Shown: positions 43,254 through 55,261 of the stretch, piece after piece
Position numbering within the stretch: position 1 is the first letter of the stretch
Layout of the letters: each line of letters begins with the position of its first letter
From: Nothopassalora personata
Lineage: Eukaryota > Ascomycota > Dothideomycetes > Mycosphaerellales > Mycosphaerellaceae
Direction: 5' to 3'
DNA length: 64,000 nucleotides
NCBI GenBank assembly: GCA_033816765.1
Contig: CM066290.1
Location: forward strand, 2,542,001 to 2,606,000
Translations under genes and position numbers: made by a program
The notes under the pieces: generated by a model
Databases searched by the model: none
Told to the model about the DNA's origin: nothing
What the model saw: the letters and a program-made list of their open reading frames with translations, nothing else

Positions 43254-44563
43254 CTAAATCTTACTGCCTCCTCCCCTCACCTTTCCCTCCTTCCCAACTT
43301 TGCCCATCGTACTCCTTTCAAACTCCACCACCAGATTGAGACTCCTTGCGATCGCTATGAGTCTTCCCTTTTGATCCCAACACGTTGCATCCAGATCCCA
43401 TCTCCCATCGATAACTTCTCGGGTCTCACATCGTATGGCTAACCACTTCACGCCCTGCAAGATCACAAGCATATCAGCACGGGCCACAGACTCGCATCGC
43501 TCAGGTCATACCTCCTCCGGCAATTGCCTCTTCACCTCAATGCTCATATTCACAGTAGGGTAATACCTCGGTCCCCACCAAAGCGGACGAATATCACTTC
43601 TCCTCCCTTCTCTATTTCCCGATCAGCATGACTTCATTCACCCTTCCATTTCCTGAAACCTTTCAAGTCCTCCAAATCCAACTCTATTGAACAACATACC
43701 GCTCATTCCTCTGCGCTTCCTCCACAATCTTGAAATACCCATGCTGCGTCCCCGGACAAAACTCCTCAGGCGGCGGAATCGAGAGATCGAATAGAATCCC
43801 CAACATATCCGTTCTCCAGCACTGCGAGGGAGCGCGGGGAGTGATCCAGTACTGCGTTACATTTCTGCCGAAGTGCGGCTTCCGGAGGATGACGAAGGTG
43901 TAGTTGAAGACCGCCACCGACGGGACAGGACCTTCTTCAATGAAAGGCATGTCGTGACGAATCCAGTTCTTATCGCGGCCAGTAAGCACGGCGGCGAAGT
44001 CAATGGGTGGGCTCTCGTTGTTGGGAGACATGGGGATTGAAATGGTATTCAGGGCTGAGGCTGGGCCGGCGTTACTGCAGAAGAGCATGTGCGTCAATCT
44101 CTCCTCGGCCGTGCATCAGAAGAAGAGGAGATCTTACGTAGCGTACACCACACACCTCTCCTTCTCACCCTGAACAAGACTCGCGTGGACTGTACTTGTT
44201 CCCTTTCCAGTTCGCACATCCTTGAGGACAATGGTAGCATCACCGACAGCAGTCGGACGCAGGAACTCGATATGGAAGGCGATGGTATCGGGCTGGTTCA
44301 AGCTGTCGTCGCACAGTAAGAAGTCATTCAAAGTCGGAGAATTGGAGTCGTCAAGGAGTCGTCAACGCCGGCTCGCTACCATACCTCCACAAAGACCCCT
44401 GTCTGCTAAAATGCACACCCAAAGCCCTCCACACCAAGGCAATCAAAAATCCACCATGTGCAGCAGGTCCCCAAGAATATTGGGGATGCACATTACATGC
44501 ATATTCATGACTGCCGATCTTGCGGATCCTTGCGGCTTCTTCGTAGGGCACTACTGTGGACAT
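43254..44563 (-). CDS. Thioesterase-like (4HBT_3, acyl-CoA thioesterase family) protein
   Basis: Five exons: 44385-44563, 44138-44302, 43700-44074, 43512-43611 and 43254-43454 (339 aa). Introns are 82, 63, 88 and 57 bp, all GT-AG, and the frame closes exactly. The first hot-dog half has YSWGPAAHGGFLIALVWRAL and the HIEFLRPTAVGDATIVLKDVRTGKG part. The second half has VKWLAIRCETREVIDGRWDLDATCWDQKGRLIAIARSL, the usual end of double hot-dog thioesterases. I added exons 4 and 5 because without them the protein would lack this conserved end. Family members cleave acyl-CoA thioesters; some belong to secondary metabolism, but no such cluster is seen here. Confidence 0.8.
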
Positions 44564-45011
44564 GTTCTACATCAAAGGACCAGAGTGCTGTAAGATGCCG
44601 GTTAGTCGAGTGATAAATAGTCAATCATATATGAGAGGGCGTAGCTCGAGCGACTGATCATGCTCACCGAGGTCCAACTTTCTCGCGCGTCAATCACACG
44701 GTTCTCCGGCTCGAGATTGTGCCGTGACATGGATACTCGCTGTTCCTTGTTGGTTGGCATGCGGCATGCATGGGTAAAACCGTGATCGAGAAGGCTGACT
44801 TCTGCAAGATGCATAACTCACAACATATGGAACGGCTTCTTTCGATCATATACATACATACAAGTTTCGCCGACTTCCAATAATGTCTACCGTTATGGCG
44901 ACGTAGTGTTCATGTCAGTCCCCATCAGTGCCGAATGGCTTATTCTACTCCAGCCTTTCAGCAAATAGAGAGAAACGTGCCGGGGCACATGAGGTGCTGT
45001 TGACATGTCCC
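44564..45011. other. Intergenic region
   Basis: No feature found. It carries the promoter of the thioesterase-like gene and the 3' region of the mitochondrial-protein gene. Confidence 0.5.
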
Positions 45012-46149
45012 CTACTCATCGTCTTCTGCCTCATCCTTTTCTGCCAAGTATTTCCTCCTCTGCTCCTCCTCATTCTCCGCCTCCTCTCGTTGGTGCTCAC
45101 GCAGCTCCTTCACACGCTGTGCTGGTCCAGAAGAGTGACCAATCTCGCCTTCAATCTGTCCACGGCCGATCAGAGTGGCGACAATGCTGGCGCCAACAAT
45201 AAATGTCAGGACAAAACGGTACACGCCGTACCAGGGCGGTGCCCAGCCGGTTCTGCTGGCGCGAGAGTCGGTGTAGTAGAGAAAGTTGAAGATCAGGAAT
45301 TGAGAGATAAGGGCGTACTCCGCGGGCAACATGATGGTTGGCCAGGCGAGGGCGGTCGCGAAGACACCGATTGAGTAGCGAGGGTAGCCTTGTGAGCCGC
45401 CGTACTGGGCAAATTCGAGGCCCCAGTGAATGGCGCCGAGGAAGGAAATGATCTAGTGGGTGTGTTAGGCGGTATATAGCACGGAAGGTCAAGAATCAAC
45501 TTACAGCTGCACCATAACCGACTTGGAGTGGCTCCAGGATGTGGAGGAGCAGCTCAGCAGTCTTGCCACTCATAGCAAAGCCCACGCCGTGAGCTGCTGC
45601 ATGGTTGATCTCCCAGGCGCAGTAGATGGTGCTGGCCGAGGTCGCGACATATGGCAGCACACCGGCCAGACCGATATAGTAGGCTTGCCTTGGTACATCC
45701 TCCAGGCTGAAAGTCTCGCGGATCGTTTTCTATGCATTGATCAGCATCCATATCTTCCTCTCGCTGTTCCATCCTCTCCTCACCACATCCGCCCTGATAC
45801 CAGCCATCATGTCTGCATCCTTCTCGGCCTCCTCCACGCCAATCTCACTGTTAATGGGATGGGTCGACGAGGACAGGCTGACATTCGCCGGGTCAACAGG
45901 CAAGTTCTTCTTGCTAATCTTCTCTTCGGCCTTCTGGTCGATCGTGTCCATTGGGTTCTTGAGCGTCGCGTACTTGGCGCGCATGAGCTGGAGAGCGAAT
46001 GGCTTGCTCATGGCGGCAGTCTGCGGCCTCTTGGCGAGAGTGCATAGCTGCGACTGGAGCTGCGGTCGGAAGGCTGGTGCTGATGTGCGGAGCGTTGCTT
46101 GTGTGTTGAGAGAGCGGAGGAGACTCCGTGTTGCGCCGTTGCGGAACAT
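45012..46149 (-). CDS. DUF3429/TMEM69-like mitochondrial inner-membrane protein
   Basis: Exons 45784-46149, 45505-45729 and 45012-45452 (343 aa), introns of 54 and 52 bp in phase 0. The N-terminus (MFRNGATRSLLRSLNTQATLR) is rich in Arg and Ser without acids, a mitochondrial targeting signal. The membrane part has PRQAYYIGLAGVLPYVATS, IISFLGAIHWGLEFAQYGG, then ALAWPTIMLPAEYALISQFL, FNFLYYTDSRA and WYGVYRFVLTFIVGASIVATL. GAIHWG.E is the hallmark of the DUF3429/TMEM69 group. The tail is a highly charged coiled coil (ELREHQREEAENEEEQRRKYLAEK). Its biochemical role is not known. Confidence 0.82.
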
Positions 46150-46507
46150 TGTCGTGGCTCGTCGCTGCGTTCGCGGTGTGGACGAGGTAAGGGGGCGGTC
46201 TATTGACCTGTCGGACTGTTGAGGGAGATGGATCGTGGGCCGTGAAGCTGATGTGCAGCAGGAGAAGCTCGAGCTCTGCCCTGGATGCCATTGAGGCGCT
46301 AGTATTTTGAGGTCACGTGAAAGTCATTGAGACGCCTTTGTTTGTCTCCAATATGTCCCCTCTGAGCATCAAATTCATACATACTAAAGCACATCCTCTT
46401 AAAGATCTCATGTGCTCATATCATGGAGCTTCGCATACCCTATACACATTCAAAGTGGTCTCTATCCATGCCATGAACTCCGAATCTGTCGTGAATCCCC
46501 CATCTCC
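46150..46507. other. Intergenic region
   Basis: No supported feature; it separates two minus-strand genes. Confidence 0.5.
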
Positions 46508-49500
46508 TTAACTCTGATCCAAACTCTGCGCCAGACACATAGCGTAATACCTCCCCCTTAGTGCTTGCAGCTCCTCATGCGTCCCCATCTCAGCAATCCT
46601 CCCATGAGCAACGACAAAGATCACGTTTGCATGCCGGATCGTACTCAAACGATGCGCCACTGCAATCGTCGTCCTTGAACTGGCAGCTTCATCCAGTGCC
46701 TTCTGCACGACTCTCTCACTTTGTGTATCGAGCGCAGAGGTCGCTTCATCAAGCAAAAGTAATCGTGGTTTGCGAATCAGCGCACGAGCGACCGCGATTC
46801 GCTGTTTCTGCCCACCGCTGAATTGGCCACCTTTACTACCACATGCAGTGTCGAGGCCTTCAGGGAGAGAGGAGATGAAGTCCAGGGCGTTGGACTGTCG
46901 GCATGCCGTTTCCACTTCTTCATCTGAAGGGACATGAGAGAGGCCCAGGCATATATTCTCGCGGACGGAGCCCTGATACAGGGGTGGTTCTTGTTGAACA
47001 AGGGACATGTACCCGCGGTAGAGGCGAGGCGACATGTTGCGAACGTCTTCGTCGTTGAGCGTGAGGCGGCCGGATGTGGGGTCGTAAAAGCGCTCGAGAA
47101 GGGCCACGAGGGTCGATTTGCCGCACCCGGAGGGGCCGACGAAGGCGGCGTAGGTGCCGGGTTTGATCTGGGAAGCAGTTAGCTGATGGTAAGTATAGGA
47201 CAGTAGGCGCGCTCACCTTCATGCTTATGCCTCGTAGCACTCTCGACGCATCGCGTTGGATGTAGCGGAACTCAACGTCGTCGAACTCGAAGGGTCCCTC
47301 GGATGGGCCCTTGTCATCGTTCTCTGCAGTCTCGCCAATCTTTGGGATAACTGTGCGCAGCCATAGGATGTAGTTGGCAGCGAGCTTTGCTTTTGTGATA
47401 GAGGTCGTGTACCCAAAAAACCTAAAGGTGAGGTAGATTAGCCTGGGTGTCTCGAAAGTAGAGACAGAAGCCATGAGCGTTCTGAGTGTCTCTCAGATGT
47501 CGCGTCATGGCTACTGTACTTGATCTTACTCACTGCCCGGCTGCTTGGCCTCCGAAAACAACAGAGATGAAGACGACGAAGAACTGCGTAGTCGTGTACT
47601 CTCCGCTTGCGATTAAGCGTGATCCGTACCAGAAGCCCAGTGCTAAGACCAAGAACTCCAGCGACTGAGACAGTGCGTATGGTACGAGAGTGACCAGAAA
47701 GCCCCTGGTCGACGATGCCACAATGCCGTCCATGGCCTCGGCGTACTCTTTCATGATCTCGGTTTCCAAAGTCAACGAAGAGATCGTCTTGATAGACGTG
47801 ACAGCTTCAGTGGCAAGGCCAGCACTATCCGCAAAGCGTTCGCCAGAGTCCTTCTCCAGCTTCTGATCCATTCTGATTCTGACGAAACCAGAACCGATGA
47901 GGATAGGCAGACCACCGAACACTACGACAAGACCGAGCTTCCAGCCGAAGGCTATACCGAGCACACTGGACGCCACCACGTTCACTATAACGATGAACAT
48001 CAGCATAACGTTGGCCGAGATAAGCTCCATCAACGAGGTCGGCACCGACGTCAGCTTCGACGCCAGAGATCCAGAAGAGTTTTCAGGCCGATCGAAGAAG
48101 TCCTGGTCGAAGTTCAAGATCCGATCCAGCATCTCCTTTCTATAGCGATGTTGCACGACCTGCCCAATGGTGTTACAGCACCAGCCGATGGAAAAGTACC
48201 CAGCAAAATTCGCCAATGCTAGGACGAAGAACATGAGAGCGTATAGGTTCGCTTGCTGCTGAGCTTGGTTCTCATCCGGAATAACGAAGACGTTGATCAG
48301 TCTTGAGAACAGGATGGCTTGTGCTGGATATGTTCCTCCACCGATCAAGCATGCAAGTGCTGAGAGGCCGTAGCACCAGTAGAGTTCCCTGTTCTCGGCG
48401 AACATGATACAGATACACTTGATCAGGGAGTAGTTGAGAGTGCCTGCTGTGAGTTTCTCAATCTCCTTTTCTGCTTTCGTAGTGCCAACTGTAGACTTCG
48501 TTCTTTGCAGGCTCATGGTTGGCTCCAGCTTCTTTTCGTCATCCTCATCGATGATCTCCGCTTCGCCTGCTTCGGTGTTGAGGTCTTGAGCGCGAACCAT
48601 ACTGGCGTAAAGTCCGTCTCGATTGACCAGCTCTTTGTGGGTACCTTGCTCTATCACGACACCCTGCTGCATGACAGCAATATTGTCGGCAGCTTTGACC
48701 GTCGCCAGTTTGTGTGCGATGATGAGAGTTGTCTTATCTTTCGAGACACGATTCAATGCTGCTTGCACCACCCTCTCTGCAGTGGGGTCCAATGCAGATG
48801 TGGCTTCATCGAGCAGCAGTACTCTAGGCTCGGAAATGATTGAGCGAGCAATTGCCACTCGCTGTCTTTGGCCACCCGACAACATGGAAGCTCGCTCTCC
48901 AACCTGTGTTTCGTATCCTTCTGGCAGTTCCATGATGAAGTCGTGCGCATTGCTTTGCCGGCAAGCTTCTTGGACCAGCTCCAGCTGCTTCTCCTGCGGA
49001 AGCTCAAGCTGCGCACCCACGAAACCCTTCGCCACGTTCTGAAAGACTGTGCCTCGAAACAAGACCGGCTCTTGCTGGACGAGTCGAATACTGCTCCTCA
49101 GCCATTTGGTGTTGTAGTCCGAAAGCTCGGTGCCATCAAGCTGCATTGAACCTGATGTTGGCTGGTACCATCGCTCCAGGAGACCTACGAGAGTACTCTT
49201 TCCGCAACCCGAAGGGCCAACCAGAGCTGTAGTCTTGCCTGCTGGAATGGACAGAGTCAAATCTCTCAAGACCTTGGCCTGTGGTCGGGATGGATAAGCA
49301 AAGGACAGATTGCGGATCTGAATATCACCGATGCAACTCTCGGGCTGAAGGCCGTTCGGTGATAGAGGGTCAAGCAGTGACTCTTTGTCGATGATGGAGA
49401 GCAATTCTGCAGCCGCCGACGAAGCATTCGCAATGGCTTGCTGGGCTGGCAGAATGGCCTGCATTGATGTTGTACCGATCGAGACCGAGAGCACGACTGT

Positions 49501-50553
49501 GAACACAGTACCGACGCTGCTGATCTCACCGCTGCGGAACATACGATAGCCCTGCCAGAAAGAAAGCGCTGTAGCACTCATGACCAGGAATGTTTCTGTC
49601 GAGAACAGGATGCCGTACAGAGGCGACTTCTTCTTGCCAATCCGGTGCGCATTCTTGAGGAACTCATCGTATTTGGTCACAATCTTGTCTTGAGCGCCAA
49701 AGGCATGAATCGTCCGGATCGAGCTGATGGCATCCTGAGCCAATGCTGCACCAGTCGAGTAGAATCGCATGATCCTTGCCTCGATCTTGACGTCAAGACC
49801 AATAATGCCACCAATGGTGCCCAGCAAAGCCGGAAGGATGCTCATGGCGATCAATGCCAGCTTCCATTGTACCGCCAACGCAATGATGAAGGACGAGAAG
49901 AAGAGTGAGAATCCTTGAATTGCAGTGCTGAGTTTCTCCGCTATTCCCTGGTTTATGCGATTGCCGTTGGTGTTGATGGACACGGCGTTTCCAAGGCCAA
50001 GCTCGTCGAAATGCCATACCTCCTGTCGCAATGTGCTCTCAAGGAATGCCTTCCGTAGTGTTCGAGTAGTGCGTATTGCGGCAATGCTCACGAGCACATT
50101 CACCATATACGCCAAGCCGAGTCTCGCGATGAATAGCCAGATAAACCACAGCACGAAGTTGTCGACGCGATTGCGAAAGGCATCGGGAGTCGTCCTGCCG
50201 GCGGTGAAGTTGTTGAAATCGGTGGTGAACTGTCCGAATACCAGGGTCATCAACGGAAGTGCAGCTCCTGAGGCGATGGAGCCACCCAGGGAGATGATGT
50301 AGAGAGCGACATCAAGGCGATGGCAGTACTTGAAGATGCGGCCGTAATCTTTCAGGCTTCCTTTGGCTTCCTCCTTCTGCGGGCCATTCACCTTTGGCTC
50401 ATTGTTGTCCTCACTGTCAGAACCGGGATGCTCCTTTCCCGATGAACTGGCTATGGCGTTGACATCAATTACCTGGTCTGTCGTTGGCGGAATCGGTGTG
50501 TTCGCCGCGGCTGCGGCTGCCTCGAAAGCTTTCTCATCCACCTCCGGTGCCAT
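46508..50553 (-). CDS. Full-length ABCB (MDR/P-glycoprotein-type) multidrug transporter
   Basis: Exons 47534-50553, 47217-47421 and 46508-47167 (1294 aa), introns of 112 and 49 bp. I start at the ATG at 50553 (MAPEVDEKAF), as an in-frame extension upstream has no family features. The layout is TMD1-NBD1-TMD2-NBD2. The first nucleotide-binding domain has Walker A GPSGCGKST near residue 446, the signature LSGGQRQR near 556, and Walker B LLLDEATSALD. The second has GPSGCGKST near 1085 and FSGGQKQR near 1190, with LLLDEATSALD again. The linker (EIIDEDDEKKLEPTMSLQRTKS) is acidic and Ser/Thr-rich, typical for regulation by phosphorylation. Such pumps export hydrophobic compounds, including fungicides. 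The substrate is unknown. All catalytic motifs look intact. Confidence 0.93.
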
Positions 50554-52155
50554 CTTCCACGAGACAGGAAAGAAAGGAGAAGAAAAGAAACAGAATCGGA
50601 CACGGAAAAGAAATATTTCTACAGGTGAATCATGACGGAAAGAGATGTACTTGTTGCCTGCAGACGCCACGCATCTGGGCACTCAAGAGCACGGGTAGCG
50701 AATGCGCGAATGCGAACGCGCCAGAGTCGTCGACGGCTTGTTTTGTGAAGAGAAAGGCCCGAAGAGCACAACAACAACAACAATAACTGGTAGTGGCTCA
50801 TCATAAAACAGCGGTGATTCGGACATTTCGTTTAAGCCTGGAACGCGCACGACGCGAAGGAATGAATAGGAGGAAATCGATGATGATGCAAGGTCTTGGC
50901 AGAAATAGAGCTCTACGGGCTTCGTTCAAGCTTTAACGGAGCTGAAGATCATCCCGATGTCACGGGAATTCGCACCAGGCAACCAACCTGTCATCATCTT
51001 CTTGCCATATCAGAAATCTGTTCTCCCTGGCGACGACGACGACGACGACGACTGTGCACTGCCAACGCCAAACATTTGCCTTCTCCCGTGGAAGGTCTGT
51101 CAGCTCCGCTTTGACTGTCTGCATGAGGCACAACAACAAAACGTCTTCCCGAGTGTTCTCCGCCAAGGGTTCGTCTCCCATAATAGGGACCGGTGAGATG
51201 GACCCGTAGCCGTGACCACAACCTGATCGTGACTGGTAAGGGTGAGCTCATAGATTTTGTTGCGAAGCTCCCCTAGTCACAAAAAAAGGTCGGTCTGGCT
51301 CAGCAAACACACTTGAGTGCTTTAGAGGAGCGTGCTGAACATGAATGACCGTTTACGACGAACCAGGAAGACCCAGCAGGTGCGCGCGCTTATTGAGGCG
51401 GTTGCTAAGGCAGTCTTTGAGAAAGTCAGCCTCTGCCAGAATGCGAATCTCTCAATACTGACGGTGAGTGCTGATGCTTGCAGGGCATCATTAAGGGCTA
51501 GGAAAGCGAGTGCAGCTTCGAGAACTGTGTTGCGCTTAGTGTTGGTGGTCTTGGCGATACGGCCCGGCATGTTCGTGTTCAAATGGTGAGTCGGGACTGG
51601 TATTGCGACGTTGATGTGGTGAAGTTGCGAGGGCTTTGATGAAGGAGGTATTGTTGAGGTTGTTGAAGAGGATGTGGAGGTATTGGAGGAGCTGGCGGTC
51701 AAGATGTCGAAGAAGGGGAGTCAAGTCGCAAGCTTCAGCAGACATCCATATCACTCGGCGGCTAGGCATATGATGCAGGATCGGAGATCAGATGAAGCCA
51801 CGCATGCAAGGTGCTCCCACGAATGTCTACAGAATTGAGTTGACCAGCCTGCTTCCGAGACCGGTGATGCTCTGAAAGAAAGCTAGAGGCCCTTGACACG
51901 CGAATGGGATGCAGCTTTGGTCACCTCCGCATCGGCGAGGAGGTATGTCATGTAAATGTTGGAGAGCTGTTGCACTCCACGGCGTTTGCCCGCAGCATTC
52001 TCACATGCGCTTGGCGCCGACATCCCTGCAACGCTCAAGATATCATCGGCTCGCGCCGCTCTTACACTACCTTCGCTCACCTTTTCAAGCAAACAACCGG
52101 CCTCTTGCTCAGCCAACCCGCAAGAACTTCACGCGCCGCGCAAGAGGACACAGCC
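50554..52155. other. Long intergenic region between divergent genes (1.6 kb)
   Basis: I see no reliable gene. Overlapping open frames on both strands at 51322-51702 look like mirror images of each other and match no family. Simple repeats include (GAC)n at 51030-51052 and (CAA)n around 50770-50782. The region contains the promoters of the ABC transporter (-) and the surface protein (+). Confidence 0.5.
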
Positions 52156-53786
52156 ATGCGCTCAAAACTCGTCGCGCTATGCGCGGCCACCACAATCAGC
52201 TTTGCAATCTGCCAGGGCCACGCTCAATCTTCAATCCAGCCTCATAACAGCTCTGTCCCGAAGACAACGTTTCCACCGCCAGAGTGTAGTCCTTGCGAAG
52301 GGGAACAGAAGACCTGCACCTTCAACAACAATGGCGAATTCGTGTGCGCTCCGCCCGATTCGAATGAGACAACTGACGGAGTCACCCCCGGCACCGAGCC
52401 AGAGATCACGCACGACACCCTGTTGACCGCGTTTGCCCCTGCCGACATGAGCGGTATTACCACCGAGTTGAGAGGTGATGCCACCGCGTTCGCCATGACG
52501 ACGTCCGTTGCACGCACGGCAGAGTCCACCGTCGACACCACCGAAGCTTCCATCTCACGGACGGCTCAGACGACATACGCCACCTGCAATATCGACTACG
52601 AGACCCGCTGCGGCAATGTATGTTGCGGCGCAGACGAAGAATGTGCCTCTCCTGGTGTTTGCACTCCGGATATGAAGGGTGCCACCGCAACCTACGGACC
52701 GTCAGGTACAGGCCCACTTCGACCACTCGAGACTATCGAGGTGGCCAATGGAAAGCATTACGAGCACCAGGGACTCGATCTTGGGTACTGGTGTGACGAT
52801 CAGATGGATACATGTCCACTTCTCTGTGGTGGCGAGCCGGCCGCCAACGAGTGCTATTCGCCCGAGGAACTTGACAATTATGATCCAAATGTGAGTTTTA
52901 GGGTGAGTATGAACAAGATTTTGGTACATACTGACAAACGACGCAGGTAATCGAGGTCCTCTGCGTCTGCGCCGACGGCAGTGTGCCTGACCGAGCACAG
53001 TACCTGCATACCATCGAAGACCACATCTGCCAGCAAGACCGAGACAACTGTCTGAACAAGCTTCTCAGCAAGGACAACCACTTGCAAGAAGACCAAAACA
53101 AATGCTTCAAGAAGGCATGCGGCGAAGCAGATGTCCGAGTCCCACCCTTCAACAGCACAGCTTCTCCAACCGACCCGGACGTCAAGCCAGACACCGTCAT
53201 CACAGCGCAGACAACCACCATCGCCATCCCTAATATTGGTCTACCGTACTCGAATTACCGCGGCTCGATCGTCTCTGCACAGAAGCCAACCACTATCCTG
53301 AAGCTTCAATGCGACTACAATGACCCAGAGATGGCCTGCTCGGAAGCCATACCTACCATGACTTTGACAGTGGGACCAAATGCCGCCACCATGTACGGCG
53401 CCCGGGGATCTTCGGCAGTGTGGGATTGGGGATGCACATGGACAGCGATCCAAAACAGGACTTGTTTGCTACAAATCTCTACTGATGGAGACTCTGGCGC
53501 TGAGGCATATACTTTGGGCAGTGCCGACCCGAAGGTCAGCACATTGACAGTCACTGCGGGTGCCTACAAGCTGGCACAGCCGACAGCGTCGGGTTCAGGC
53601 AACGGCAGTGGATTGACTTCAGGCGACGGCAGTGGGCTCGAAGTTGGAATGCCAGGAGGCTCGAGGGATGGAGACACGGGCATTAGCGTGTGGAGCGTGT
53701 CGAAGAAGAACGCCGCAATCAGCGTGGAGGTGGGAGCGTCGAGCGCCCTGGTAGCCTTGGTGCTCATGCTTGTGTTGGCACTTTGA
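52156..53786 (+). CDS. Cysteine-rich secreted, probably GPI-anchored protein (DUF7707-like)
   Basis: Exons 52156-52890 and 52947-53786 (524 aa) with a 56-bp intron. The start at 52156 gives a clean signal peptide (MRSKLVALCAATTISFAICQGHA). A first Cys cluster is ECSPCEGEQKTC, a second is CNIDYETRCGNVCCGADEECASPGVC. Then a Cys-rich domain spans the intron: WCDDQMDTCPLLCGG...NECY, LCVCADGSVPD, IEDHICQQDRDNC and KCFKKACGEADV. This looks like the fungal family I know as DUF7707. The C-terminal region has Gly/Ser repeats (SGSGNGSGLTSGDGSG) and ends with a hydrophobic tail (SALVALVLMLVLAL), fitting a GPI signal. It is probably a wall or plasma-membrane protein of unknown role. Confidence 0.75.
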
Positions 53787-54013
53787 GCTGGAGATGAGAG
53801 CTTGCGCATGACCTTGTACACCAGAATATCGAGGTGTACTTGGACCTTGATGACTTGGGCACGGCTTGGAGCTTATGATTCGGCCCGGGCATGCTGCGCT
53901 GTTTCCTCAGCTATAGGAAAATTTTGGCGAGCTCGTTGACCTGCTTTCTGTGATCTCTTTGTCCTCAATGCTGTGTCGAGCGAGGTACGGGCGTTATGTG
54001 CAACCCAGCCTTC
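53787..54013. other. Short intergenic region between converging genes
   Basis: No feature found. Confidence 0.4.
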
Positions 54014-54901
54014 TCAATCATCCATGCTGGCCTCGAACTCAGTCAACACAGTCAATCGTGGCCAGCCTTCGCCGCCCTTCTCCTCGGCAACCTTTGCCGC
54101 GTCAGCGGAAAGCTCAAAATTTCCCTCAGTATCGAGCCTATACGGTTCCAATCCCAGCACACTCAAGCAACGCTCAATCTTCGCCCGACCGTTCTTAGGC
54201 AGTGTAAGATCGCCCGCTAACTCCATCGCACCACTGCCGGAGAAGTAGAATTCTCTGTTCTCTCGCTCCTGCTCGGAGAGGTCGAAGTGCCGCGTGCCAG
54301 TCGTTGTCTGTGGCAGCTTGAGGTATGCCAGTGTGGCGCCCGATGACCAATAGCTGTCGCCCTCCGTGCCTCGTGTGCGGGACAACCACAGTTCCAGCCC
54401 GAAGTACTTGGTCATCAGCTCCTTCCGCTTGAGGTCAATAGCCGAGCCCGACAGTACAGTGCGTTCTACCCAGGTGCAACGCCGATCCCAGTGCACGTCC
54501 AAATAGCTAGTGTGGTCCATGATGAAGTCATCAAGCCTCTCGTCGACGTCTTCCTGACTGAGTACTTCCGATCGAGCAGTATCGAGCCGAATCATTCTGC
54601 GCCAGTCTTGCAATCGGGAGTGGTCGTAGTGATCCCTGGGAGAGCATGCTTCCTGGTGGCACAAATAGAGAGAGTGCCATTCTTGCCTTCTTTCGTTCCG
54701 TTCCGCGTCCATGATAAAGTCTTCGATGGAGACAAGTAGCTCCACTGGTAGCTTGGAGATGGTCGAGTTTATGGCGTTGCGATGACACAGCCTCAGCGCG
54801 ACGATGGTGGGAAGCAGCTCGCCGTAAGCCTCCAGATGAGCACATATCAGCTCGGCCTTGACAGGTGTGGCCCAGGCGAGAGTGTTACGCAGCCACGGCA
54901 T
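54014..54901 (-). CDS. Hypothetical protein
   Basis: Intronless frame of 295 codons from ATG at 54901. I do not recognise a family. The sequence is soluble, rich in Glu, Arg and Leu, with a helical N-terminal half (AELICAHLEAYGELLPTIVALRLCHRN, then ISKLPVELLVSIEDFIM, which has an F-box-like LP.E....I pattern). No signal peptide or membrane segment is seen. Coding looks real because the frame is long, uses ordinary codons for this window, and stops next to the 3' end of the neighbour. Confidence 0.6.
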   Translation of the reverse strand: MPWLRNTLAWATPVKAELICAHLEAYGELLPTIVALRLCHRNAINSTISKLPVELLVSIEDFIMDAERNERRQEWHSLYLCHQEACSPRDHYDHSRLQDWRRMIRLDTARSEVLSQEDVDERLDDFIMDHTSYLDVHWDRRCTWVERTVLSGSAIDLKRKELMTKYFGLELWLSRTRGTEGDSYWSSGATLAYLKLPQTTTGTRHFDLSEQERENREFYFSGSGAMELAGDLTLPKNGRAKIERCLSVLGLEPYRLDTEGNFELSADAAKVAEEKGGEGWPRLTVLTEFEASMDD

Positions 54902-55261
54902 GTCGTGCGGTCTGGAGGATGCTGTAACAGATAGTGATCAGGCTGTCCCACGGAATGGAGCTCCGATGCGTGATAGGCTGGTCATATATCTTTCTTCCTG
55001 CAGTGGTAGAGACTGGTATGGATGTTTACATGTACGTGCACCCCCAACACAGCTTTGGCCGCGATTGAAGCTCCCGCCGCTAGAGCTCTAATAAAGACGC
55101 CGCCCCGCCATCCCGCATCGTCACTTCCTGGTGACGGCCCTGGGGCAGCACTTTCCCTCTGGCGACATTCACCATCCCGGCTCATCAGCATATTGGACAT
55201 CTCGACCACAGCACTTGTCGGCTATCGAGGTACTCGACGGCACCCACATCACGGAGCAACG
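54902..55261. promoter_or_regulatory. Divergent promoter region
   Basis: 360 bp between the divergent start codons of the hypothetical gene (-) and the Vps60 gene (+). No single element is clear. Confidence 0.45.

Noticed and set aside
51322..51702. Overlapping open frames on both strands upstream of the surface-protein gene
   Set aside because: Ser/Thr-rich low-complexity translation on one strand and Arg/Ala-rich on the other; mutual shadows without family match.
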